Origin: Cytophagaceae bacterium
Lineage (GTDB): Bacteria > Bacteroidota > Bacteroidia > Cytophagales > Spirosomataceae
Direction: 5' to 3'
Assembly: GCA_027486845.1 (NCBI GenBank)
Contig: JAIXOL010000041.1
Location: 62,001 to 126,000, forward strand
DNA: 64,000 nt
The notes beneath the pieces are model-generated. The model ran no database searches, was not told where the DNA came from, and saw only the letters and a program-made list of their open reading frames with translations. A program made the translations under genes and the position numbers. Shown here piece after piece: positions 45,300 to 55,107 of this stretch (position 1 is its first letter; every line of letters starts with the position of its first letter).

Positions 45300-48273
45300 A
45301 TGAAAAAACTTACATTACCAATGAACATCCTCATTCTTTCTGCCTTATTGATAGGCGGTTGTAAGGTCAATGACCCAGTGGCAACCCTGCCCTAAACACT
45401 GATTATAGTATCATTGATGGCGATACCATAAAGACCGTAGTTTTAAAGACTACAAAAAACTAAAAGACAAAGACCCCAACGGCAAAAACTACATAACCGT
45501 AGGCGATACGATTGTGCTATACAAAGAGCCAAAACTGCATACCCCACTCGCCAAAGACCCCGACCTAAGCAAACTAAAAAACAACGACGACCCCGACCTA
45601 AAAGGCAAGCCACTACGCTATGTAGCCATTGGCGGTAGCCTAACGGCAGGCGTGTGAGACGGTGGCTATTTTAATGAGGGAATCTTGACCTCATACCCCA
45701 ACTTAGTAGCTCGCCAAATGAAGCTCAAAAAATTTGAACAACCGCTTTTTGATGCCGCCGACTATAACGGTTTTGGGCGAAAAGTACGGACGAGTTTTAA
45801 CCCTACGGGTGGGCCTGTACCCAAGTTTAATGAGGTTAAGAATAATAGTGGAGTGGAGGATGCAAATGGTCTTAAAGTCAAGTTAAAGCATGCTAAAAAC
45901 TTCAGCAGTCTTGATAACTTTGGCATTCCATTTATGAATGAGTCAAGTTTAATGGTTGGCAGTGACATCTTTAACTCAGATAGAACAGATATTTCATCTT
46001 CAACAAATAGTGCTTTTACCAAAAGGTTGATACCAACAGACAAAAAAATAGAAAGTCTTGCCCAACATATCAATTCTTCAAAATATGATTTATTGACCGT
46101 TGATGTGTGGACGGATAATTTTATCAGAGGTGCAAGTATGGGTTATCAAGCTTCTGGAGCTATCGGCTATTTTGATGGCACAACATATACAGATAAAATT
46201 TTATCAAAAATAATTGATGGAAAGAAATCAAAAATGGCGTTAGCCAATGTTCCAAATGTTTTAGATTTTCCTTATTTTAAAATAATGACTAATGAATTAC
46301 TAATTAGGGGATTATCAGGGCAGAAATATATTTATTATAAGGGGGGAAGTCAACCTAAATTAATTACTCAGTCTGATTATAACCATCTACCTACATCAAC
46401 ATTTGACTCGTTGGCAAGTACAAAAGTTCATATATCCTTAAAAAAGGGACTTACTGAAAATAACCCTATAAATGGAGACGGACAAATACTATCAACACTA
46501 ACCATTCAAGCAAATAAATCAAATATCAATGATTACAATTCGATTTTGGGCTGTGGTTTTGATGGTTTAACAGAGTTTACTATCGTTGCACAAGAAAATA
46601 CAGGGACAAGTACTAGATACGGAACTATTACAATAACTGGTAGTAACGGAGAAATAGAAACAATTCCAGTAGAACAATCTGCCACAACAGGCTGCCAAGA
46701 CACCCCACTAACCAATCTAAGCCCCACCAATCCAAGTGGTGAGTGGCAGGGCTATGGCACTATGAGAAACAACCTCAATGTTTCGGGGCAAACCCTTATG
46801 GTCGGAGGTTATCAAACAAATAATGGTATCGGTACTCACGCCAATAACCGTTTGGTTTATAACCTAAATGGGCAGTATAGCACTTTTTCGGGCAGTGTCG
46901 GGCGAGACGATGCCGCTGATAATTGCGGCTGTGGCACAATGAAATTGCAGTTTATAATCAAAGCCGATGGTGCAACGCTCTTTACCTCAAATCTGCTCGG
47001 TACTGCCGATGGTAAGCAAGCCTTTAGCGTAAATGTAGCTGGCAAAAACAACATAGAACTCATAGTAAACGATGGCGGAGACCAACCTTGGGGCGACCAC
47101 GCCGACTGGCTCGATGCCATTCTATACTGGGGTACGCCACCCACTTGCACAACCGCACCGCCAGTGCCAACTAATGTAAATTCTTCGCCCCAAACAATCA
47201 GCTCTGGCGGCAATTCAACCTTATCAGCCACTTGTGCAACTGGCGTAGTAGTCTGGAATACGGGGCAAACTGCCAATTCTATCACGGTTTCGCCAACAAC
47301 CACAACATCTTATAATGCCAAATGCGTGAGTGGCTCATGCCCAGTCAGCAATACCGTGAGTGTGGGCGTAACGGTCAATAGTAGTGGCTGTTCAGGTTTT
47401 GCCAACGGTACAGTTATGGGAACTTGGACTGTTACGGGTCAGCCGCTTGTAGCCAGATTCTTTCATGGTCAGTATTGGCTCACACAACGTGCAGGCACAA
47501 GCCCTGATGTATTTGTAGTGCGTGGTTCGGGAATGTTGCAGCGAAGCGATGCAAGCCTCAGCAACGGCAGTTATTATAACATGGTCAATTGTTTTGCTTG
47601 GACATACAGCGATTATGGCAGTTTACAAAATCCTCCATCTACTACTTTTCCTACGCCAAGCGGCTATTCATTGAGTTATTCACAAGATGGTACAAAGATT
47701 TATACTGCCAATTTTAAGGCATCAGTCGGCAGAGATGTAAGTTCATATAGCTGTAATTGTGGCGGTCAGACAATAGTCTTTAAAGTTTACAACCACTTAA
47801 CAGGGGTATTGATTGGCAGTAGTACCAATAATCCTGTTACAAAAACCATAAATCAGAGTGCTTCCGATATGGTCGTTCCAATTTCAGGTGTGAGTTCAAT
47901 AAGATTAGTAGTTGAAGACGGCGGTGACCAAATTTGGGGGGATTGGGCAAACTGGGGCAAAGCTCGTTTTACTTGTGCAGGAAGTAATTTTAGAGAAGCC
48001 GCAATCACACCCGAAGAATGGTTTTGGGTTTCGCCAAACCCAAATGATGGTAAATTTATTGCCAAAGTAAACCTCAAAATACCACAAAGTGTACAACTTT
48101 ACCTGAGTGATATAAAAGGAAATATCATCAAAGAATACTCGTTTGTAGGCGTTGAGGGTATAAATAATTTTGAAATCAATATTCAATATAAAATCACGAT
48201 TGAGTCTATTTATAATATTCGCTGTCAAGTAGGCGAAGTTTCTGACTCTAAAAGGGTAGTTATTGAAAAATAA
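45300..48273 (+). pseudogene. Disrupted SGNH-hydrolase lipoprotein with BACON, NPCBM and T9SS tail
   Basis: Reading starts at ATG 45300 with a lipoprotein signal (LLIGGC lipobox) but stops at 45393. The matching continuation appears in a second frame (NTDYSIIDGDTIKT), then a third from about 45442 (FKDYKKLKDKDPNGKNYITV), which has an in-frame TGA at 45655 exactly inside a GDSL-type block (AIGGSLTAGV, stop, DGGYFNEG). From 45658 the frame is open to 48273: SGNH remainder, a BACON-like beta domain (ITGSNGEIETIPVEQS), two NPCBM-like carbohydrate-binding modules (NNGIGTHANNRLVYNLNG and the SVGRDVSSY region), and a C-terminal type IX sorting tail (WVSPNPNDGKF ... SKRVVIEK). The intact form would be a cell-surface carbohydrate-active esterase. 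Three lesions argue for a pseudogene, though assembly errors are possible. A start at TTG 45685 would yield a headless 862-residue product. Confidence 0.75.
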
Positions 48274-48288
48274 TTAACTTGTATTTAA

Positions 48289-48330
48289 GAAAGCCCATTT
48301 CATCTAATTTGATGATTGGGCTTTCGTTTT
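48289..48330 (+). terminator. Terminator after the SGNH/NPCBM gene
   Basis: Perfect nine-base outer stem GAAAGCCCA/TGGGCTTTC (48289-48297 with 48317-48325) with an inner TCATC/GATGA stem and a T-rich tail. Confidence 0.8.
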
Positions 48331-48498
48331 TGCCTAATTCAAAAAACCAATTAACAACATTTTTGCTAATAATAAGCGAAGTTTGCGTAATTTTGTGAAA
48401 AGTTGATAGGATTGTATAGTCAATCAAACAACTAAATAGCTTTTGGGAAGCATTTGGTAAAAACTGCCGACGGTGAACCAAAGAATATAAACTATTTT

Positions 48499-50403
48499 AT
48501 GATAGAAAGACCAATAACCGACTGGTTGCCACTTACCAAAAAAGAGGTCGAAAAAAGAGGCTGGGATGATGTAGATGTAGTATTGATTTCGGGTGATGCC
48601 TATGTTGACCACCCCGCTTTTGGGACAGCTGTAATTGGGCGAATTATTGAAAGCGAAGGCTTTAGAATTGCAATCGTTGCTCAGCCAAATTGGCAAGACG
48701 ATTTGCGTGATTTTAAGAAATTTGGTAAACCTAAATATTTCTTCGGCGTAACGGCAGGTTGCATGGATTCGATGGTGAATCACTACACTGCCAATAAACG
48801 TTTACGCTCTAACGACTCCTACACTCCGGGAGGTGAAGCAGGTTTCAGACCTGACTATGCTACCACTGTTTACTCCAAAATATTAAAGCAACTTTACCCC
48901 GATGTGCCAGTGCTAATCGGTGGAATTGAGGCTTCTTTGCGACGAGTTTCACACTATGATTATTGGAAAGATGAACTAATGCCTACAATATTGGCCGATT
49001 CACAGGCCGATATGCTTGTTTATGGCATGGGCGAACAGCCGTTGCGTGAAATGCTTAGTCGCTTGAAAAATGGTGAAACATTTGAGCAAGTTAGAGATAT
49101 TAATCAGATTGCTTATTTGCACGAATCGCACGACAATGTTCCTGACCATAAAGGTTGGAATTCGGTTGAAATTGCAAGCCACGAAGTTTGTTTGGTAGAT
49201 AAAATAAAATATGCTTCCAATTTTAAGGTGGTTGAAGTAGAATCGAATAAATGGCAAGCAAATAGAATTTTACAGAAAGTAGGAGATAAAACACTAGTTA
49301 TAAATCCACCGTTCAAGACAATGGACGAGAAGGAAATCGACCAATCTTTTGATTTGCCTTATACTCGATTACCTCACCCAAAATACAAAAATCGTGGGCC
49401 GATTCCTGCCTATGATATGATTAAGTTTTCGATAAATATGCACCGTGGTTGTTTTGGTGGCTGTAGTTTCTGTACAATTTCTGCCCATCAAGGCAAATTT
49501 ATTGCTTCCCGTTCCGAAACTTCGATTATGAAAGAAGTGGAAGAAATTGTGAAGCACCCCGAATTTAAAGGTTATATCTCAGATTTGGGTGGGCCTTCGG
49601 CCAATATGTATAAAATGAAAGGCAAAGATGAATCTATCTGTAATCGTTGCCAAGCTCCGAGTTGTATTCACCCAGTTATTTGCTCGAATCTTGATACGTC
49701 ACACAAGCCAATTACCGAGATTTACCGTAAAGTAGATGCTCATCCTGAAATAAAAAAGGCCTTTGTAGGTTCGGGTGTGAGATATGATTTATTGGTCGAT
49801 GATTTCAACAAAAATAACAAAGATGGCAATCACGACGAATATATGGAGCAGCTCGTAACTCGCCATGTTTCGGGACGTTTGAAAGTCGCTCCAGAGCACA
49901 CATCAGACGATACCCTGCGTGTGATGCGTAAGCCATCGTTTAAATATTTCAAGAAATTCAAAGAAAAATACGACAAGATTCAAGACAAGCATAATTTAAA
50001 GCAGCCCTTGATTCCGTACTTTATTTCTTCGCACCCAGGTTGTGAAGAGGCTGACATGGCCAATTTGGCCGCAGAAACCAAAGATTTGGGCTTTCAGTTG
50101 GAGCAAGTGCAAGACTTTACGCCAACACCCATGACCGTTGCCGAGGTGATATATTATACAGGCGTGCATCCTTATACGCTTCAACCCATCAAAACCGCCA
50201 AAACTCGTGAAGAAAAACTGGCTCAAAACCGATTCTTCTTTTGGTATAAACCCGAATTTAGAACTTGGATACGTAGCAGATTGCACAAACTCAATCGCCC
50301 CGATTTGGCTGATAGATTGCTGTCAAGTCCGAAGAAAAAAGAGCAGGATTCAATGCCGGTAGGGGATATGAAGAAGAAAAAGAAAAAAAACAATTATTTT
50401 TGA
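48499..50403 (+). CDS. YgiQ-family radical SAM protein
   Basis: Cytoplasmic radical SAM protein of 634 residues. The N-terminal ITDWLPLTKKEVEKRGWDDV and SGDAYVDHPAFG are the family signature (DUF3362/YgiQ), and the 4Fe-4S cysteines lie in RGCFGGCSFC (Cys318, Cys322, Cys325). A second cysteine set, CNRCQAPSCIHPVIC, follows about 70 residues later. The C-terminus is very lysine-rich. The reaction catalysed by YgiQ is not established. ATG 48499 (MIERPITDWLP) is chosen over the TTG 48454; both are in the same frame and the first 15 residues add no similarity. Confidence 0.9.
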   Translation: MIERPITDWLPLTKKEVEKRGWDDVDVVLISGDAYVDHPAFGTAVIGRIIESEGFRIAIVAQPNWQDDLRDFKKFGKPKYFFGVTAGCMDSMVNHYTANKRLRSNDSYTPGGEAGFRPDYATTVYSKILKQLYPDVPVLIGGIEASLRRVSHYDYWKDELMPTILADSQADMLVYGMGEQPLREMLSRLKNGETFEQVRDINQIAYLHESHDNVPDHKGWNSVEIASHEVCLVDKIKYASNFKVVEVESNKWQANRILQKVGDKTLVINPPFKTMDEKEIDQSFDLPYTRLPHPKYKNRGPIPAYDMIKFSINMHRGCFGGCSFCTISAHQGKFIASRSETSIMKEVEEIVKHPEFKGYISDLGGPSANMYKMKGKDESICNRCQAPSCIHPVICSNLDTSHKPITEIYRKVDAHPEIKKAFVGSGVRYDLLVDDFNKNNKDGNHDEYMEQLVTRHVSGRLKVAPEHTSDDTLRVMRKPSFKYFKKFKEKYDKIQDKHNLKQPLIPYFISSHPGCEEADMANLAAETKDLGFQLEQVQDFTPTPMTVAEVIYYTGVHPYTLQPIKTAKTREEKLAQNRFFFWYKPEFRTWIRSRLHKLNRPDLADRLLSSPKKKEQDSMPVGDMKKKKKKNNYF

Positions 50404-50406
50404 TTG

Positions 50407-50685
50407 CGAACTTCACAAGATTATGCTCGAAACCATTGAAATACAGAAGAAAATTTGTTTAAAAATGTCTGACTTGAAAAATGGAATTGTTATCAGTCTA
50501 TTCCATCTTTAAAACAGTATGTGATTGTATCTCAAAAAGAAAAAAAAGGGGAATTTTACCGAAGAGTTGAAGATTAATGGCTTTATGTGTCATTGTATGG
50601 TGATAATGCTACCTTGAAGGTCATGGATTGTGAAATCACACTCGCTGATTTTGATTTGTACGAAAAAGTTGTTTTTGAAAAATAA
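50407..50685 (+). pseudogene. Uma2-family (DUF820) endonuclease relic
   Basis: One reading frame shows RTSQDYARN, a stop, NTEENLFKNV, a second stop, then QSIPSLKQYVIVSQKEKKGE and FYRRVED, a third stop, then WLYVSLYGDNATLKVMDCEI to a terminal stop at 50683. The SIPSLKQYVIVSQ and EFYRR blocks are typical of Uma2 PD-(D/E)XK nucleases. Only the C-terminal half remains and three stops interrupt it, so it is a clear pseudogene. It fills most of the gap between the YgiQ gene and the GH16 gene. Confidence 0.7.
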
Positions 50686-50692
50686 TCAAAAT

Positions 50693-51568
50693 TTATTGCT
50701 TCTGATAAACTCTCACATAATCAACTTCATATTTGATTAGCTTTGTTTCTGGTTTTGGTTCCCCGCCATTTTGGCCGCCAATTGCTAAATTTAGTAGCAG
50801 AAAATGCGGTTGTAAAAAAGGATTCTTCCCATCAGGATTAATCGTTTCTGAAAGCGAGGTCGAGTTGAGTAATTCATCATCTAAATACAGATTAATCGTT
50901 TCTGGTGTCCAGTCCATTCGCCAAATATGAAATTGATTTACCCAATCTTTATTTTTATCTGTAAAATGTTTTAGACTCGTTTTTGAGTCGTCCCATTTGG
51001 CAACGTATTGTTTATCTGTTCCGTAGGCAACGTTTGCCAAAATGGTTGGATTTGATTTTACTCTATAAAACTCCATTATATCAATTTCGCCATTCGATGG
51101 CCATTGTCCATTATTACCCAAAGTCCAAATTGCTGGCCACGAGCCGAGCGTTGTGTCGATTTTAGCTCTTATTAGGAACGTGCCAAATTGCCATTCTTGC
51201 AAACCTTTGGTCTGGATACTGGCCGAAGTAAAATTAATTTTATTTCTATTTTTTCGCCAATTTCGATTCCCTTCTTCAAAGTTTGGATTAGAAATTTGTA
51301 CTCTTTTTCCTTCAATCAGCAAAACTCCATTTTGACAATTGGCATTTTCTTCCTGATACCATTGTAATTCTTCATTTCTTACAAAACCTTTTTCAAACTT
51401 CCAAAATTTAGGGTTTGGTTTGCCATTTTCATTAAATTCATCTTGCCAAATAAGCTTCATGCCTGCAATCGGTTTTGCCGCCTCGAAATCGGGGAGGAAA
51501 GAGTCGGATTTCTGCCCGAACGCATTTAAAACGTTTAAAAATAAATAGAGTAAGTTACTTATTTTCAT
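50693..51568 (-). CDS. Secreted glycoside hydrolase family 16 protein
   Basis: Exported 291-residue enzyme of the GH16 (laminarinase/beta-glucanase) family, cleaving beta-1,3/1,4-glucans or related polysaccharides. The catalytic motif GEIDIMEF supplies Glu161, Asp163 and Glu166. Flanking WQDEFNENGKPNPKFWKFE and FLIRAKIDTTLGSWPAIWTLG are also typical. ATG 51568 opens a signal peptide (MKISNLLYLFLNVLNAFG); the frame from 51613 adds an unsupported extension. The precise substrate cannot be told from the motif, though the pattern favours beta-glucan. Confidence 0.92.
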   Translation of the reverse strand: MKISNLLYLFLNVLNAFGQKSDSFLPDFEAAKPIAGMKLIWQDEFNENGKPNPKFWKFEKGFVRNEELQWYQEENANCQNGVLLIEGKRVQISNPNFEEGNRNWRKNRNKINFTSASIQTKGLQEWQFGTFLIRAKIDTTLGSWPAIWTLGNNGQWPSNGEIDIMEFYRVKSNPTILANVAYGTDKQYVAKWDDSKTSLKHFTDKNKDWVNQFHIWRMDWTPETINLYLDDELLNSTSLSETINPDGKNPFLQPHFLLLNLAIGGQNGGEPKPETKLIKYEVDYVRVYQKQ

Positions 51569-51835
51569 AGAATATTTAGAATTAGGTTTTACAAATATAA
51601 GAAATTCTTTCATTACCTAACTTGCAGCTTAAATTCATTATGCGACATTTCTACCTATGGTTATTCGTACCGTTCGTGTTTTGAGTAGAGACGAGGTGTA
51701 AATTGCCGACAACTATCTTACTTATAGGCTGTTCTATTTGATTTGTCTAAAAAAGCACCATAATAGTCGATTGAGGTTTTTGAATTCGTCTAATTCTATT
51801 ACATTTATAAAAATTAACCAAAATAGCTTACCTAA

Positions 51836-52654
51836 ATGAAAAAAAAGAATCTCATCAGTCTCTCAATTGCCTTTGCATTTTTAGCACTATCAATCACGGG
51901 CATTTTATTGTATGTAAAACAAAAAGCCCATGCGGTTGAAATGACTCATACTATTTTTGGGTTAATTTTCGTGAGTTTTGCTATTTTTCATATCATCAAT
52001 AACTGGTCTTCGATTACTGGTTATTCAAAAGAACGCAAAAGTGGAAAAATTCAAAAAGAATTAATCATTTCAGGCATAGCTTTCCTTGTGATTTTAGTTG
52101 CAGCGGCTACTGAATTGTTAGAGCCAGTTGCGGAAGCAGGAAGAATCTTTGCGGGGAAAAAACCACCAAAATCAGAGCAACTTACTTTTAATGAAGTAAT
52201 TACGAATAAAGATAGTCAAGGAACACCGTTGAGTATTATGATTCAGAAAAATAAAGAAGCTGAGCTACCAGTAGTGGCTGTTTGGGTCGAAGATTCAGCT
52301 CATAATTTTGTGGAAAACCTATTTGTTCCTGCCAAAACAGCTACAATGCCAGCCGATGAAGAAGAAGCTCGTGAAGGGCATTTTGATATTGCTGACTTTA
52401 AAGCTGAAAGTTTATCAACTTGGTCTAGAAAAACGAAAATTAAAACGCCAAATTTTGAACAAGAAACGCCTCATGATAATTTCATCGTACAAACAAAAAC
52501 TGTTGCTAAAGGTCAATATTATATTTTACTTGAAACAAAAAGTAAAGATAAAACCGAGGTTTATGAAGCTGCAGTAAACCAAACAAAAGGAGAAGTATTT
52601 AAGTTAAAATCAAAAAATAATAGCTTGATTAATAGTGCCTTAGTTGTATTTTAA
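51836..52654 (+). CDS. DUF4405-like membrane protein with extracytoplasmic domain
   Basis: A 272-residue protein: three N-terminal membrane segments with conserved His residues (THTIFGLIFVSFAIFHIINN), as in DUF4405/cytochrome b561-like proteins where they could bind haem, then a soluble domain of about 170 residues (VITNKDSQGTPLSIMIQKNK ... YYILLETKSKDKTEVYEAAV) resembling DUF2271-type beta proteins. Function unknown. It is followed after 88 bases by a DUF819 gene on the same strand. Confidence 0.7.
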   Translation: MKKKNLISLSIAFAFLALSITGILLYVKQKAHAVEMTHTIFGLIFVSFAIFHIINNWSSITGYSKERKSGKIQKELIISGIAFLVILVAAATELLEPVAEAGRIFAGKKPPKSEQLTFNEVITNKDSQGTPLSIMIQKNKEAELPVVAVWVEDSAHNFVENLFVPAKTATMPADEEEAREGHFDIADFKAESLSTWSRKTKIKTPNFEQETPHDNFIVQTKTVAKGQYYILLETKSKDKTEVYEAAVNQTKGEVFKLKSKNNSLINSALVVF

Positions 52655-52742
52655 ATAAATTTGAGAAACGAGTTATGAGAGAATAGTTTTATGATTTTCT
52701 CCTATCTCGAATCTCGTATCAAAAATATCTCCAAGCCTTCTC

Positions 52743-53906
52743 ATGTTTACCGATACACTCTCGATTTTGGCAATTTTGTGCCTTAATATTGTAATTTCAG
52801 AATGGCTCTGCCAAAAACCTTTTTTCCAACAAATCGGTACTGGGCTGTTGGTGATAATCTTGACAGCAATCGTTGCGAATCTAGGAATCATTCCAGCATC
52901 AACTCCCGCAACGCCTCTTTACGAAGGAATTTTTACATATATTGCTCCTCTTTCTATTTTTTTAATGTTGCTCAATGTCAACCTTAGCAGCCTAAAAAAA
53001 GCTGGAAAACCAATGCTCACGATGTTTCTTATTGGCTCTTTTGCAACAATGACAGGGGCTTTGGTGGCCATGTGGTTTGTAAATGGAAAAGCTCAAATCG
53101 GCGAAATGTTTTATGCAATTGGTGGAATGTACACGGGAACATACATAGGCGGAAGCATGAATTTCAATGCGGTTGCTTTGCATTACGGCGTTTCTCAGCA
53201 AGGAAGTCTTTTTTCGGCCGCAACCGTTGCTGATAACATCATCTCGGCTCTTTGGGTAGTTGCTACATTGGCTTTGCCACAGATTTTGAATAAGAAATTC
53301 CCAAGAAAACTATTAATGGATGTATCGGAAGAAACAAAAACTGAGACCCACAATTATACTTCTGATATTGAAAGCGTCCGTCCGTTTGATTTAGCTTTTT
53401 TGATGGTAATCAGCTTGGTTGGCATCCGTTTTTCAACTTGGTTAAATAATCAGATTCCGCAAATTCCTACTATTTTATGGCTAACAACGATTGCCTTGGT
53501 TTTGGCACAAATTCCAGCGGTAAATCGTTTGAAAGGACATAAACTACTAGGTTTATTGGGTGTTTATTTGTTTTTGGCTGTCATTGGAGCTTACTGCGAT
53601 GTACCTGCCTTATTAAAGGATGGAGATTTGGCCATAGTTTTGCTTGTATTCGTAACAATTTTGGTTATTGTTCATGGACTAATTGTTTACGGTTTGGGAG
53701 CATTATTCAAACAAGACTGGGATATTATTTCGATTGCCTCACAAGCAAACGTTGGTGGCTCAGCTTCTGCAATGGCACTTTCGAGAAGCCTTAACCGAAC
53801 TGACCTTACCTTGCCCGGAATTTTAGTCGGAGCTTTAGGAAATGCAACGGGAACATATTGGGGAATATTGATTGCAGAGATATTGCAGAATTCGGGTTGG
53901 TTCTAA
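52743..53906 (+). CDS. DUF819 family integral membrane protein, second copy
   Basis: A 387-residue polytopic protein homologous in layout to the one at 1175-2425. The shared landmarks are GGMYTGTYIGGSMNFNAVAL in the first half and ISIASQANVGGSASAMALSR in the second, with a central cytoplasmic loop (LLMDVSEETKTETHNYTSDI). Ten to eleven helices are expected. The two copies are divergent enough to suggest different substrates or an old duplication. It follows the DUF4405-like gene and precedes a monocistronic oxygenase gene with its own promoter box. Confidence 0.85.
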   Translation: MFTDTLSILAILCLNIVISEWLCQKPFFQQIGTGLLVIILTAIVANLGIIPASTPATPLYEGIFTYIAPLSIFLMLLNVNLSSLKKAGKPMLTMFLIGSFATMTGALVAMWFVNGKAQIGEMFYAIGGMYTGTYIGGSMNFNAVALHYGVSQQGSLFSAATVADNIISALWVVATLALPQILNKKFPRKLLMDVSEETKTETHNYTSDIESVRPFDLAFLMVISLVGIRFSTWLNNQIPQIPTILWLTTIALVLAQIPAVNRLKGHKLLGLLGVYLFLAVIGAYCDVPALLKDGDLAIVLLVFVTILVIVHGLIVYGLGALFKQDWDIISIASQANVGGSASAMALSRSLNRTDLTLPGILVGALGNATGTYWGILIAEILQNSGWF

Positions 53907-54002
53907 TTTAGAGTTTTAACTTTTTTAAAGTAATTTTAGGCGTAGAAAATTATAAGAATTGTACTTAGATATTTCTAATTTCTAACAATCAATGATTTTC
54001 CT

Positions 54003-54010
54003 TACTTTTG
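54003..54010 (+). promoter_or_regulatory. -7 promoter box (TACTTTTG) of the 2OG oxygenase gene
   Basis: An exact TAnnTTTG match 19 bases ahead of the ATG at 54029. The longest frame of the gene starts at the TTG inside this box (54008), so that start is rejected. No clear -33 TTG is placed at the usual distance. Confidence 0.5.
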
Positions 54011-54028
54011 ACAATAAATCTTCATCTT

Positions 54029-54985
54029 ATGGAACAAACAGTTCTTGCTTCAATTCCGTCACTCGATTTGGCAGACTTTACTTCTGACGATTCGCTACGT
54101 AAAAATAAATTTGTTCAAGACCTTGGTGCTGCTTTCAATACTATCGGTTTTGTGGCAATAAAAAATCATGGTCTTTCTGACGAACTTCGTGGGAAACTTT
54201 ACACAACTGTTCAGAAATTCTTTTATCAGACAGATGAATTTAAACAAAAATATGAATTTACAGAGCTTTTGGGGCAACGTGGATATATTGGCAAAGGGAA
54301 AGAAACAGCAAAAGGCTTCACAAAACCCGATCTGAAAGAGTTTTTTCATGTCGGTCAGCCAATAGCCGAGGGTAATATGCCATCAAATATTTTTCCAGCC
54401 GAAATTCCTGAATTTGAGCAATATACTACCGAAGTTTACAAAACCTTTGAAAATACAGGAAAGACACTATTACGAGCAATTGCTTTGTATTTAGGGCTTT
54501 CGGAAGATTTCTTTGAGGAAAAAGTACATAATGGTGATAGCATTTTGCGTGCCTTGCACTATTTTCCTATTGAAAACCCTGATGCTTTGCCCGAAGGTGC
54601 AGTACGTGCTGCGGCTCATGGAGATATAAATTTGATTACACTTTTGATGGGTGCATCGGCCGATGGTTTGGAAGTGCTGCGTTTAGATGGGAAATGGATT
54701 GCTGTAACGGCACTCCCTGAACAAATAGTAATAAATGTAGGCGATATGCTCGACCGTCTAACTAATCATAAACTTAAATCAACGATTCACCGTGTGGTAA
54801 ATCCACCACGGGAAAAAATGAAAATTTCTCGTTTTTCCATTCCTTTTTTCATGCACCCACGTGGCGAAATGGATTTGACTTGCCTAGAATCTTGCATTGA
54901 CGCCGAAAATCCACGTCGCTACGAAAACATGACCGCAGGCGAGTTTTTAGCGGAGCGTTTAAGAGAATTAGGCTTTAAAAAATAG
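54029..54985 (+). CDS. 2-oxoglutarate/Fe(II) oxygenase of the isopenicillin N synthase family
   Basis: Cytoplasmic iron oxygenase of 318 residues. The N-terminal DIOX_N-type region (SIPSLDLADF ... GFVAIKNHGLSDELR) and the double-stranded beta-helix core are clear. The iron triad is His197, Asp199 (AAHGDINLITLL) and His254 (STIHRVVNPP), and Arg268/Ser270 (SRFSIPFF) bind 2-oxoglutarate. Bacterial members act in diverse oxidations and the substrate is unknown. ATG 54029 (MEQTVLASIPSLDL) is preferred because the earlier TTG overlaps the promoter. Confidence 0.9.
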   Translation: MEQTVLASIPSLDLADFTSDDSLRKNKFVQDLGAAFNTIGFVAIKNHGLSDELRGKLYTTVQKFFYQTDEFKQKYEFTELLGQRGYIGKGKETAKGFTKPDLKEFFHVGQPIAEGNMPSNIFPAEIPEFEQYTTEVYKTFENTGKTLLRAIALYLGLSEDFFEEKVHNGDSILRALHYFPIENPDALPEGAVRAAAHGDINLITLLMGASADGLEVLRLDGKWIAVTALPEQIVINVGDMLDRLTNHKLKSTIHRVVNPPREKMKISRFSIPFFMHPRGEMDLTCLESCIDAENPRRYENMTAGEFLAERLRELGFKK

Positions 54986-55107
54986 ACCTTTCTTCTGTTT
55001 TCGGAAGTAAGTTTTCGGAGAATATGTTCAAGCCGATTGCCGAAGGTAAAAGTTAGAAATATGTAAATCAAAAGCTAACAGCCCAATGCTGAAAGCCGAC
55101 AGCTAAT

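Noticed and set aside
45655-45657. Programmed stop-codon readthrough or selenocysteine at the TGA in the GDSL block
   Set aside because: Two additional frame breaks lie upstream in the same gene and no SECIS-like hairpin was evident, so decay or sequence error is more likely.
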